64,000 bases of DNA from Mucilaginibacter arboris (lineage in GTDB: Bacteria; Bacteroidota; Bacteroidia; Sphingobacteriales; Sphingobacteriaceae). The stretch lies in NCBI RefSeq assembly GCF_009754915.1, contig NZ_WPIK01000002.1, positions 186,001 through 250,000 on the forward strand, in the 5' to 3' direction. The number at the start of each line of letters is the position of its first letter. Positions within the stretch are counted from its first letter, which is position 1. The notes under the pieces were generated by a model that was not told the DNA's origin, did no database searches, and saw only the letters and a program-made list of their open reading frames with translations. Of the stretch, positions 34,193 to 43,543 are shown piece after piece. Made by a program: the position numbers and the translations under genes.

Positions 34193-36592
34193 ATGAAATT
34201 TACTACCCCCAACAAAAGTATATTACCGGGCATAGCCGTTTTGTTTTTAGTGCTTGTGGGCCTTTCGTTCAAAGCCGATCCTCCTATCTATAAGAAAGGG
34301 TGGATAGATCTGAATAAAAATGGCAAGAAAGATATTTATGAAGACCGCTCTCAACCTATCGATGCCCGGATAAACAATTTATTAAGTCAGATGACGCTGG
34401 AAGAAAAAACCTGCCAGCTTGCCACGCTATATGGTTATAAACGTATATTAAAAGACTCATTACCAACTTCTAATTGGAAAAATGAGATTTGGAAGGATGG
34501 CATAGCCAATATCGATGAGCATTTAAACGGCTTTGTTAAATGGGGCGTGATATCAAATTCGCCCTTGGTTACCGATATCCGCAAGCACATCTTGGCCATG
34601 AACCAAACCCAGCGCTTTTTTATTGAACAGACGCGCTTAGGAATTCCTGCCGATTTTACGAATGAAGGTATCCGGGGTGTGGAAGCGTACCAGTCAACCG
34701 GTTTCCCAACAGAACTAAACATGGGCATGACCTGGGATAAAGCCTTAGTACACCAGGAAGGTTTTATCACCGGTCAGGAAGGTAGGGCACTGGGTTATAC
34801 CAATATTTACGCACCCATATTAGATGTAGCCCGCGACCAGCGCTGGGGCCGGCTTGAAGAAGTTTATGGTGAAGACCCATATTTGGTTGCACGCTTGGGC
34901 GTTGAAATGGCTAAAGGGATGCAGCAAAACAACCAGGTAGCAGCTACCGCTAAGCACTTTGCCGTATATAGCGCCAACAAAGGCGCGCGAGAAGGTCTGG
35001 CACGTACCGATCCGCAGGTTGCACCGCGTGAGGTGGAGAACATCTTATTATATCCGTTTAAAAAAGTAATAAAAGAAGCGGATATAATGGGCATCATGAG
35101 TTCGTACAACGATTACGACGGCATACCCATTTCCGGCAGTGATTACTGGCTGATACAACGCCTTCGCACAGAATTCGGCTTTACAGGCTATGTAGTGAGC
35201 GATAGCGATGCCCTCGAATATTTATACAGCAAACATCATGTAGCAGCTAACTTAAAAGATGCGGTTTTACAGGCATTTATGGCAGGTATGAATGTGCGCA
35301 CCACGTTCAGCCCTCCCGATAGTATTATCCTTTATGCCAGGCAACTGGTTAAAGAGGGTAAATTGCCCATAGATACGGTTAACAATCGCGTACGCGATGT
35401 GCTGCGGGTTAAATTTAAAATAGGCTTGTTTGATCATCCTTATGTAGAAAATGTTGAAAACAGTGTTAAAGTAGTAAACAGCGCAGCAAACCGGGCAGTA
35501 GCTTTGCAGGCTTCTAAAGAGAGTATTGTATTGTTAAAAAATAAAGGCAATATTTTACCGATTCCAAAATCGAAAACCGTTGCCGTGATCGGCCCTAATG
35601 CTGTAAATGATAATTATGCACATACACATTATGGCCCGCTGGGCTCAAAAAGTGTAAATGTACTTCAGGGTATCCAAACCAAAATCGGCGCATCAAAAGT
35701 ACTATATTCATTAGGCTGTACTTTAGTTGATAAACACTGGCCAGAAAGCGAGATATTCCCGCAGGGCCCGGATGAAACAGAACAGGCTATGATAGATAGC
35801 GCGGTAGCAACAGCGCAACGTGCAGATATGGCCGTAGTAGTGCTTGGCGGAAATACCCAAACTGCCGGCGAAAATAAAAGCCGTACCAGTCTTGACCTTC
35901 CCGGACAACAGCTTGCGCTGGTTCAGGCCATTAAAGCAACCGGCAAGCCTGTGGTTGTAGTATTGATAGGATCGCAGCCCATAACCATTAACTGGATTGA
36001 CAAGAATGTGGATGGGATAATTTATGCCGGTTACCCCGGAATGCAGGGAGGCACAGCTTTAGCTGATGTTTTATTTGGCGATTATAACCCTGGTGGCAAG
36101 CTAACCTTAACTTTCCCTAAATCCGTCGGACAATTGCCGTTCAACTTCCCCACAAAACCAAATTCGGAAACAGATGAGGGCGAACTGGCAAAAATAAAAG
36201 GCCTTTTGTACCCGTTTGGATTTGGGTTGAGCTATACCACCTTTAGTTACAGCGACCTTAAAATAACGCCCGAAATACAAAACCTTGCCGGAAACGTAAC
36301 AGTATCCTTTAAAATAACAAACACAGGTAAAGTAGCAGGCGACGAGATACCGCAGCTCTACATCCGGGATGTTTTAAGTACGGTTACCACTTATGAAAAG
36401 GTGTTGAGGGGTTTTGACAGGATCAGCTTAAAACCTGGCGAAACAAAAGAAGTATCATTCACTATTGTACCCGACGATTTAAAGTTATATAACCGGAAGA
36501 TGGAACATGTTGTTGAGCCCGGAGACTTTAATGTGATGATTGGCTCATCATCCAGCGACATCAGGCTGAAGGGTAAATTTGAGATGAAATAA
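34193..36592 (+). CDS. GH3 glycoside hydrolase (beta-glycosidase)
   Basis: A three-domain GH3 enzyme of 799 residues: signal peptide or anchor (about 8-27), (alpha/beta)8 domain with the nucleophile D337 in GYVVSDSDALEYL, alpha/beta sandwich (about 440-660; VVVLGGNTQTAGENKSRTSL) and C-terminal fibronectin III-like domain (VSFKITNTGKVAGDEIPQLY). The N-terminal block SQPIDARINNLLSQMTLEEK with WKDGIANIDEHLN marks a recognisable Bacteroidota GH3 subgroup. Substrate is uncertain: beta-glucoside, xyloside or another exo-beta-linkage. It is the first gene after the HTCS and probably under its control. Confidence 0.92.
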   Translation: MKFTTPNKSILPGIAVLFLVLVGLSFKADPPIYKKGWIDLNKNGKKDIYEDRSQPIDARINNLLSQMTLEEKTCQLATLYGYKRILKDSLPTSNWKNEIWKDGIANIDEHLNGFVKWGVISNSPLVTDIRKHILAMNQTQRFFIEQTRLGIPADFTNEGIRGVEAYQSTGFPTELNMGMTWDKALVHQEGFITGQEGRALGYTNIYAPILDVARDQRWGRLEEVYGEDPYLVARLGVEMAKGMQQNNQVAATAKHFAVYSANKGAREGLARTDPQVAPREVENILLYPFKKVIKEADIMGIMSSYNDYDGIPISGSDYWLIQRLRTEFGFTGYVVSDSDALEYLYSKHHVAANLKDAVLQAFMAGMNVRTTFSPPDSIILYARQLVKEGKLPIDTVNNRVRDVLRVKFKIGLFDHPYVENVENSVKVVNSAANRAVALQASKESIVLLKNKGNILPIPKSKTVAVIGPNAVNDNYAHTHYGPLGSKSVNVLQGIQTKIGASKVLYSLGCTLVDKHWPESEIFPQGPDETEQAMIDSAVATAQRADMAVVVLGGNTQTAGENKSRTSLDLPGQQLALVQAIKATGKPVVVVLIGSQPITINWIDKNVDGIIYAGYPGMQGGTALADVLFGDYNPGGKLTLTFPKSVGQLPFNFPTKPNSETDEGELAKIKGLLYPFGFGLSYTTFSYSDLKITPEIQNLAGNVTVSFKITNTGKVAGDEIPQLYIRDVLSTVTTYEKVLRGFDRISLKPGETKEVSFTIVPDDLKLYNRKMEHVVEPGDFNVMIGSSSSDIRLKGKFEMK

Positions 36593-36867
36593 CGTTAAAA
36601 ACCGCAGATCAAGGGCGAAAAAACAGCACGCGACTAAATTTTACCCCTAATCATACCGATACGTTAACCCTATAAAACAACAAATAATTTCACATTAGCC
36701 TTATACCAATTTAACAAAAGATATGAAAAGAAAATTTACCCCGCATTATACAAAATACAGGGACAAATGCTAAGATAGAAAATAGAGTTTGCCTGCATTG
36801 GCCGGATCAGTCAGGCAATACATAAACTCAATCAGGGCCTGTTTAATTTTTGCCCGGTTTATTTTCT

Positions 36868-36957
36868 ATGCTTCTTTTACCACCTAAAAAACCTTGAATT
36901 TTTATACTTTTTATTAGACAGTATCTAAAACAAAATTTATAGGCATAAAAGAAGCAT
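36868..36957. repeat. Paired inverted-repeat element (90 bp)
   Basis: Left arm ATGCTTCTTTTACCACC at 36868 and right arm ATAGGCATAAAAGAAGCAT ending 36957. The left outer arm is GGGCCTGTTTAATTTTT (36836). The core is A/T-rich and diverged. The rest of the 453-bp gap 36593-37045 has only a 16-codon ORF (36723-36773), which I do not call. Confidence 0.8.
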
Positions 36958-37032
36958 GGTCAATTCCGCGGATAAAATATAAACATGCCATTGATGTGTA
37001 CTAATTAAAAATAGCAATTAACCAAAAAAACG

Positions 37033-37039
37033 AAAGGAG
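37033..37039 (+). promoter_or_regulatory. Strong Shine-Dalgarno before SusC
   Basis: AAAGGAG ends 6 bp before the ATG at 37046. Most genes in this window have no such site, as is usual in Bacteroidota, so this one stands out. It supports the chosen start. Confidence 0.6.
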
Positions 37040-37045
37040 TTTAAC

Positions 37046-40000
37046 ATGCCCTATCTCTACCCTAAGTATTTAAAAATATGCTGCGGAACAGCAGTTGCCG
37101 CTGTTTTCCTGGTGATGAGTTTATTATCTGTACAATCGTTCGGGCAAGCTAAAAGCCTGAAGATAACCGGTACGGTTATCGATTCGCACAAGCAGCCGCT
37201 TATCGGTGTTAACGTTAGAGTGAAAAATGGCCAGGCAGGCACCAGTACCGATGTCAATGGTAAATATGTAATCACTGTTCCTGATAATAAATCCACTCTG
37301 GTATTTAGCTACATAGGTTTTGTAACCCAGGAGCAATTGGTTGGCAGCAGAGCTGTCATAAATGTTGTCCTTGCAGAGCAATCATCAGGCCTTAATGAGG
37401 TTGTGGTAATCGGTTACGGAACCGCTAAGAAAAAGGACCTTACCGGTTCTGTAGCCCAGGTTTCTATACAAGACCTTAATAAAGCGCCGGTAATGTCAAT
37501 TGACCAGGCACTTGCAGGACGTGTTGCCGGTGTGCAGGTGAACTCATCAGACGGGCAGCCGGGTGCACCGGTAAATATTGTAATTCGGGGTGCGAACTCA
37601 ATTACACAAGACAATTCGCCATTATATGTGGTTGATGGATTTCCTATCGAAGGATTTAACTTAAATGTGTTTAACCCGCAGGATATCGAATCGATCGAAG
37701 TATTAAAGGATGCATCTTCAACAGCAATATATGGTGCAAGAGGAGCTAACGGTGTCATCATCATTACGACTAAAAAAGGCAAGGCTGGAAAAGCACAAAC
37801 TACGTTCACAACAACGCAAAGCTTTAATAATAATATAAAGACCATGCAGCTAATGAACGCTTACCAGTTTCTGCAGTACCAATTGGAGCGCGACCCAACT
37901 TTAGGCTCAAGTACGGCCTCAACACCTACTTATACTTATTTAACAGTACCTGGTAAAACGTTGAACGATTATAAAAACTATCCGGCTACCGATTGGCAGT
38001 CGCCTTTTTTTCGAACAGGCGATCTCAGGAATTATTCACTTGCCGTCCGAGGAGGGACCAAGGAAACACTTTATTCTGTCTCCGGTTCGGTTGATACGCA
38101 AGACGGAACTGTTATTGCCACCAGTTATAAACGTTACCAGGGAAGGATTACTTTAGATCAGTCGCTTAACGATAAGATAAAAGTAGGCATTAATGCCAAT
38201 TATGCCTATTTACTGCAGGCCGGCAATTCCCCCGCAACTTCAACCAATAGCGGCACAACAAATATACTATATAGCGTTTGGGGGTCCAGCCCGCTTGCCG
38301 CAATTACTGATAATCAGCCAATAGACCCTACTACCAGTTCTTCAAATGATTATAAGTTTAACCCGATTCTAAACCAGGAGAACATCGTGCGGAATGTTAA
38401 GACAAATAATTTAAACGTCAACGCCTATTTAACTTATACAATTGTTCCTAACCTGGTATTAAGGGTAACGGGAATCCTTAACAACAGCACGGTTAATAAT
38501 GAGAATTTTAATAACTCCAATACCTATTACGGCAGTCCGTTAACTAACCCGGGGCAAGCAAACGGGGTAAATGGTTCAATTTCCACAGGCAAAGTAAATA
38601 ATTGGGCAAACGAAAATACGCTAACCTATACCAGGACATTTAACAGCGTTCACAATTTCAATGTACTTGCAGGTTTTACAGAACAAGGCAACACCTCCAG
38701 CACCTATGGTTTTGGCGCTAACTTTTTACCAAATGAATCTCTGGGGATAAGCGGCCTGAATGAAGGGACTTTAAATCCATCTGCAACCCAGGCTATAAGT
38801 TCCTTATGGACGTCGGCTTCTTTTTTAAGCAGGATAGCCTATAATTATAATTCACTATACTATCTGACAGCTTCTTACCGGGCAGACGGCTCATCCAAAT
38901 TCAGCCCGCAAAATCACTGGAGTTATTTTCCTTCGGGAGCGTTAGCCTGGAGGTTTACTCAGGAAAAATTTCTGAAAGATAATAAGATCGTATCAGACGG
39001 AAAACTGAGGCTTAGCTATGGTAAAACAGGAAATAACCGGGTAGGCGACTTTTCCTACTTATCCACCACTACTGTTGCCCCGGCAAACAGTTATTCATTC
39101 AACAACGCTTATGTTTCCAGTATTATTCCGCTTACAGTGGGAAACCCAAACCTGAAATGGGAAACAACAGACCAGTACGACGCCGGGTTAGACCTGTCAT
39201 TTTTAAACAGCCGTGTTAGCCTGACTGCTGATGTTTACCGTAAAATAACTAAAAACCTGTTGCTCAATGCTACCTTGCCAACTTCAACTGGTTACAATAC
39301 CGCTTTTGAAAATATTGGCAGTGTTCAAAACCAGGGGCTTGAGCTTTCCATAAATACAACTAATATTACTTCGAGAGAATTTAAGTGGACCAGTAATTTT
39401 AACATTTCCTTTAATCAAAACAAGGTTTTGGCTTTGGCTAATAACCAGGAATCCCTCACTACTGCTATACCTTGGGACAATGGCTGGACGTCGATACCGT
39501 CTTATATAGCGAAGGTAGGACAGCCTTTAGGTTTAATGTATGGTTATCTTTACAATGGTATTTACCAGTACAGTGATTTTAACATTAGTTCTACAGGTAC
39601 TTATGTTTTAAAAGATAATGTTCCAACCAATGGTAATACCCGTACGAGCATTCAGCCCGGCGATATCAAATACAAAGATATTAATGGGGATGGTGTGGTC
39701 AATTCTTCTGATTATACAGTAATTGGCCGGTCACTGCCTATACATGTTGGTGGATTTAGCAATAACTTTACCTATAAAAACTTTGATCTGAATGTTTTCT
39801 TTCAATGGTCTTATGGCAATAACATCCAGGACGTAAACGAGTTTGTTTTCGACGGTAACGGATTGAACAAAGTGTACCTTGAACAATATGCAAGCTATGC
39901 TGATAGATGGTCGCCTACCAACCAGGGTTCCCCTAATTATCGCACCAACGGATATTTTGGCGGGGGATATTCGTCCAGAACGGTACAGGATGGTTCTTAC

Positions 40001-40234
40001 CTGAGGCTAAAGACCGCTTCTTTGGGTTATAATATTCCTAAAAAAATGTTAGCAAGGGTTAAAATCTCTTCCCTGAGAGTTTATGCTTCCGGGCAGAATT
40101 TATGGACCTGGACCAAATACACCGGCCTTGATCCGGAAGTGAGCACTTATAATTCCGCTCTCACGGGTGGCTTTGATTATAGTTCTTATCCGAGGCCCAG
40201 AACAATTGCTTTTGGCCTAAATGTAACTCTTTAA
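37046..40234 (+). CDS. SusC-like TonB-dependent receptor (no STN)
   Basis: An outer-membrane importer of 1062 residues with a signal peptide ending at SFGQ. A carboxypeptidase-D-like repeat (ITGTVIDSHKQPLIGVNVRV) comes directly after it, then a TonB box (EVVVIGYGTAKKKD), plug (LYVVDGFPIEGFNLNVFNPQ) and barrel ending in FGLNVTL. It lacks the STN domain of the other two SusC proteins, matching control by the HTCS rather than by a FecR/sigma pair. SusD follows 23 bp later. The glycan is inferred from the downstream lyase, uronyl hydrolase and hexosaminidase. Confidence 0.95.
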   Translation: MPYLYPKYLKICCGTAVAAVFLVMSLLSVQSFGQAKSLKITGTVIDSHKQPLIGVNVRVKNGQAGTSTDVNGKYVITVPDNKSTLVFSYIGFVTQEQLVGSRAVINVVLAEQSSGLNEVVVIGYGTAKKKDLTGSVAQVSIQDLNKAPVMSIDQALAGRVAGVQVNSSDGQPGAPVNIVIRGANSITQDNSPLYVVDGFPIEGFNLNVFNPQDIESIEVLKDASSTAIYGARGANGVIIITTKKGKAGKAQTTFTTTQSFNNNIKTMQLMNAYQFLQYQLERDPTLGSSTASTPTYTYLTVPGKTLNDYKNYPATDWQSPFFRTGDLRNYSLAVRGGTKETLYSVSGSVDTQDGTVIATSYKRYQGRITLDQSLNDKIKVGINANYAYLLQAGNSPATSTNSGTTNILYSVWGSSPLAAITDNQPIDPTTSSSNDYKFNPILNQENIVRNVKTNNLNVNAYLTYTIVPNLVLRVTGILNNSTVNNENFNNSNTYYGSPLTNPGQANGVNGSISTGKVNNWANENTLTYTRTFNSVHNFNVLAGFTEQGNTSSTYGFGANFLPNESLGISGLNEGTLNPSATQAISSLWTSASFLSRIAYNYNSLYYLTASYRADGSSKFSPQNHWSYFPSGALAWRFTQEKFLKDNKIVSDGKLRLSYGKTGNNRVGDFSYLSTTTVAPANSYSFNNAYVSSIIPLTVGNPNLKWETTDQYDAGLDLSFLNSRVSLTADVYRKITKNLLLNATLPTSTGYNTAFENIGSVQNQGLELSINTTNITSREFKWTSNFNISFNQNKVLALANNQESLTTAIPWDNGWTSIPSYIAKVGQPLGLMYGYLYNGIYQYSDFNISSTGTYVLKDNVPTNGNTRTSIQPGDIKYKDINGDGVVNSSDYTVIGRSLPIHVGGFSNNFTYKNFDLNVFFQWSYGNNIQDVNEFVFDGNGLNKVYLEQYASYADRWSPTNQGSPNYRTNGYFGGGYSSRTVQDGSYLRLKTASLGYNIPKKMLARVKISSLRVYASGQNLWTWTKYTGLDPEVSTYNSALTGGFDYSSYPRPRTIAFGLNVTL

Positions 40235-40257
40235 GGTTTGGAAATTAAGATTTAGAA

Positions 40258-42255
40258 ATGATCAATATGAAACGAATATTATTCATCCTGGTAACCATAC
40301 TAAGCATCAGTATGGTTTCATGTAAAAAATTTTTGGATACCGTTCCAACAGATTCCCTTGTACAATCGCAATACTATAATACCGAAGCCAAATTAAACCA
40401 AGCCCTGGCGGGCGTATATCAGCCTTTAAATACAGAAGGTATTTATGGTAACAATTTGTTCGATCAGCTTGGTGCCAGTACCGACGAGGGTTTTTACGCA
40501 AGGTCTGCAGTAACAACCGGTGTTGTGGCTTATAACTTTGATTATGGCAACAACGATATAAATAATTTCTGGACCCAGCTATATGTAGGTATAGAAAGAG
40601 CGAACATCCTGATCCAGAATATCAATATTGCGCCGATGGATGAAACCAAGCGCCAGGTAATATTAGGGGAGGCGCTGTTTTTAAGGGGTTATTATTACTT
40701 TCTTCTGGTAAGCAATTTTGGAGATGTTCCATTAAAAACAACGCCAACTGCATCTGTTACAGACGTAAACCTGCCTCGTACCGCGGCAAAGCAGGTATAT
40801 GCACAAATACTTGCAGATATGACTGCTGCTGAAGGTAAGGTAAGTTCTATTACTGCATTGGGTGGGGGCGGACATGTTTCTACCACAGCCGTTGAAGGTA
40901 TATTGGCCAGGGTTTGTTTAACCATGGCTGGTGCGCCACTTAACGATGCAAGCAAATATGCCGATGCTTTGGCCTGGGCCAAAAAGGTGCAGGCAGCAGG
41001 TGTTCATAGCCTGAACCCAAGTTATCGGCAAATATTTATCAACCTTACCCAGGACATTTATGACATTAAGGAAAGTATGTGGGAAGTTGAAAGTAAAGGG
41101 ACCGGTGCTGATGGGATGGGCAATGCTAACAGGTTAGGCAACACCAACGGGATTCAATACACAGCCAATAATAACCTCCCTGGCTACAGTTATGGATTTG
41201 TTAGTGCAACGGCTAAGTTATTCAATTTGTATCCGTCGGGAGACCTGCGCAGGGACTGGTCCATTGCACCCTACAGTTATAATGCTGCTACCACCCCCGT
41301 TTCCTATAATTATTTCACCGCTGCACAAATATATAACCGCAATGCCGGAAAATTCCGCAGGGAATATGAATTATCACCGCTTTTGAGTAAAAATATTACA
41401 CCTATTAACTTCCCGATTTTGCGCTACGCAGATGTTTTATTAATGCTGGCCGAGGCCGAGAACCAAATTAACGGGCCAACAGCTACAGCTTATGATGCCA
41501 TAAACCAGGTGAGAAGGCGTGGTTTTGGATTGAACCCTAAAACTCCGGTTGTTTCTGTATCAGTAGTGAGTAGCCTAACCTTGTCAACAAGTGGCAATAC
41601 AGGGTATCTTACTTCAGTTCCTAATATTCCGATTTCGTTTACAGGCGGCGGCGGCACAGGTGCTACAGGTATGGCAACCGTTTCTACCTCAACAGGTAAG
41701 GTTACCAGTATTGCTATCACCAATCCGGGCAGCGGCTATACCTCGGTACCAACAGCAATTATTGGTACGCCATGGGCTGCAAATACAGTTTACAATACAG
41801 GCACACAGGTGGTAAACGGTAACAATGTATATACGGTTACTACGGCAGGCACCTCAACAGCTACCGGACCAACGCAAACTTCCGGCCCATCTTCTGCTGC
41901 AGCAACAGGCGCTGTTTTTACTTATGCAGGTGTTAAAGCTACAGCTACGGTAACCATTGCTACTACTGCCGTCGATCTGGCAGGTTTGTCCCAGGCTTCG
42001 TTTTTTCAGGCCATCCAGGATGAGCGTGCGCGTGAACTTTGCTATGAAGCATTACGCAAGCCCGACCTTATCCGTTGGGGGATATGGGTAACAACCATGA
42101 ACAACCTGGCAGCCGATATAAAAGCTAACGCGGGTGCCACATTTGCTTATGCGGCATTGGCAGGCTCTAATATTAGCGGTCGGAATGTATTGTTCCCTAT
42201 ACCGGCTTCTGAGTTGTCTGTTAACAAACTCGCCACTCAGAACCCGGGATGGTAA
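40258..42255 (+). CDS. SusD-like lipoprotein with inserted Gly/Thr-rich domain
   Basis: A RagB/SusD lipoprotein of 665 residues (a second ATG at 40267 is equally plausible). The lipobox ends at C22 (SMVSCKK). The SusD framework is normal up to INQVRRRGFGLNPKTPV and resumes at VDLAGLSQASFFQAIQDERA to the terminal QNPGW. Between them about 140 residues (432-571) are inserted, rich in T, G, S and V. They include TNPGSGYTSVPTAIIG and a CBM5/12-like run PWAANTVYNTGTQVVNGNNV. This makes it longer than usual (about 500-600). The insertion may be an extra glycan-binding module on the extracellular face. Confidence 0.93.
   Translation: MINMKRILFILVTILSISMVSCKKFLDTVPTDSLVQSQYYNTEAKLNQALAGVYQPLNTEGIYGNNLFDQLGASTDEGFYARSAVTTGVVAYNFDYGNNDINNFWTQLYVGIERANILIQNINIAPMDETKRQVILGEALFLRGYYYFLLVSNFGDVPLKTTPTASVTDVNLPRTAAKQVYAQILADMTAAEGKVSSITALGGGGHVSTTAVEGILARVCLTMAGAPLNDASKYADALAWAKKVQAAGVHSLNPSYRQIFINLTQDIYDIKESMWEVESKGTGADGMGNANRLGNTNGIQYTANNNLPGYSYGFVSATAKLFNLYPSGDLRRDWSIAPYSYNAATTPVSYNYFTAAQIYNRNAGKFRREYELSPLLSKNITPINFPILRYADVLLMLAEAENQINGPTATAYDAINQVRRRGFGLNPKTPVVSVSVVSSLTLSTSGNTGYLTSVPNIPISFTGGGGTGATGMATVSTSTGKVTSIAITNPGSGYTSVPTAIIGTPWAANTVYNTGTQVVNGNNVYTVTTAGTSTATGPTQTSGPSSAAATGAVFTYAGVKATATVTIATTAVDLAGLSQASFFQAIQDERARELCYEALRKPDLIRWGIWVTTMNNLAADIKANAGATFAYAALAGSNISGRNVLFPIPASELSVNKLATQNPGW
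41551..41970 (+). other. Inserted domain within SusD
   Basis: This 420-bp in-frame segment encodes the insertion just before the conserved IQDERARELCYEALRKPDLIRW motif. It has two parts: a GSGYTSVPT-type beta turn, frequent in phage-tail and adhesin repeats, and a W..NTVYN.G..V..NNVYTV stretch like small chitin-binding modules. Low-complexity Thr/Ala-rich linkers flank the second part. The homology is by eye. Confidence 0.6.
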
Positions 42256-42292
42256 TTAATTGAATCAGCAGGAGATAACAAAACAAAAAAAT

Positions 42293-43300
42293 ATGCGATC
42301 TAAATATTTAATACTAACAATGCTTTTATTGGCTTGTGCGGCCTGCAATAAAAATGTAGCCGTAATGCCCGTGGCATTCGACGTTATCAGCGCCAAAAAT
42401 AGCGGAGTGGCAGCAACCGTTTTTTCTACTAAGGATACCGTTCAGTTTAATTTTACAGGTAACCCGGATGTGATCACCTATTTTTCAGGGGAAGCAGGCA
42501 AAAATTATGATTTCAGAAATCGGGTCAGTGCTGCGGGCATGCCGCAATTGCAGTTTAGTTCTATACTGGCCAACGGCACGCAACCCAGCTCATTATCATT
42601 ATTGGTTTCCTCTGATTTTAAAGGCGTAGTAGCGAATAATATTTACGGTGTGCTTACACGTGATACTGCAGCTACCAATGCCAACATAGCCGCCGCTGCC
42701 TGGACGGATATTACCAGCCGTGCAACGCTATCAACAGGCGGGACTACAGCAGTTCCTTCCGGTGTTATAAACCTGTCGGATCTTTCAACTGGTAAACCGG
42801 TTTATATTGCGTTTAAATATACTGCCGCTGCCGGAACCATCCAAAACAAATGGACTATTAGCGCCCTTTCCCTTAATAATGTGTTGGCTGATGGCACAAC
42901 CTATACCATCGCCAACTTAAATGCGCCAACAACAGCCTTCACTAATTATGGTAATACTACTTATGGGCCAGGTTGGGCAGTTTCTTACGATCCCAAAAAA
43001 AACGTGAACAATTATGCCTGGGTTTATACCGATAAAACATCTCTGGTAATAACAGGTGCTACAACTGCTGCAACAGCTACCGCACCTGCCGAGGCATGGG
43101 CCGTAATGGGGCCAATAGATTTAACACGTGTAACACCTGATGCGGGTGTTGGTATAAAATCCATTTCTGCAAGGCTGGCTTCTTATTCTTACAATTATAC
43201 TACGGCAGGCTCTTATAATGCAGTATTTGTGGCCTCAAACAATACTAACGATGGGTCGAATATGCTGGTTAAAAAAATACCACTAACCATCAAGCTATAA
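42293..43300 (+). CDS. DUF5017-like surface lipoprotein (SusE/F position)
   Basis: A 335-residue lipoprotein with lipobox ending C18 (LACAACNK); ATG 42293 is preferred over a TTG at 42260. The N-terminal part (FDVISAKNSGVAATVFSTKD..VQFNFTGNPDVITYFSGEAG) resembles DUF5017 and PKD-like beta domains, followed by a jelly-roll-like C-terminal half (WTISALSLNNVLADG..). Proteins in this slot are usually surface glycan-binding proteins (SGBPs). It begins 37 bp after the SusD stop. Binding specificity cannot be predicted. Confidence 0.75.
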   Translation: MRSKYLILTMLLLACAACNKNVAVMPVAFDVISAKNSGVAATVFSTKDTVQFNFTGNPDVITYFSGEAGKNYDFRNRVSAAGMPQLQFSSILANGTQPSSLSLLVSSDFKGVVANNIYGVLTRDTAATNANIAAAAWTDITSRATLSTGGTTAVPSGVINLSDLSTGKPVYIAFKYTAAAGTIQNKWTISALSLNNVLADGTTYTIANLNAPTTAFTNYGNTTYGPGWAVSYDPKKNVNNYAWVYTDKTSLVITGATTAATATAPAEAWAVMGPIDLTRVTPDAGVGIKSISARLASYSYNYTTAGSYNAVFVASNNTNDGSNMLVKKIPLTIKL

Positions 43301-43370
43301 TGAAAGAGGTGTTATTTACAGGGCAGCTAAGAATTAAGGGCTTGTTTAAATTTTATTCAGAATAGTTAGC

Positions 43371-43483
43371 ATGCTTCTTTTATCGCACAAAAAACTAAAT
43401 GGCTATTTGCTTTTTGTATTGGCAGCCCCCTCTCCTTGGGAGAGGGCGGGGTGAGGCTAATTTTATAGGTATAAAAGAAGCAT
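43371..43483. repeat. Paired inverted-repeat element, type A core
   Basis: A 113-bp copy with hairpin CCTCTCCTTGGGAGAGG and GGCGGGGTGAGGCTAATTTT in the core. Outer arms are complete: CTTGTTTAAATTTTATTCAG at 43341 and GATTTAAACAGGATC at 43521-43535. The whole 190-bp unit ends about 10 bp before the lyase start codon at 43544. Confidence 0.87.
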
Positions 43484-43543
43484 CAGCACCAATCCTGAGA
43501 ATATCGAAGGATCTGATGCAGATTTAAACAGGATCTACTAACA

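Noticed and set aside
36723-36773. 16-codon ORF (MKRKFTPHYTKYRDKC)
   Set aside because: It could be the leftover start of a lost gene or a leader peptide, but it is too short and has no supporting context.
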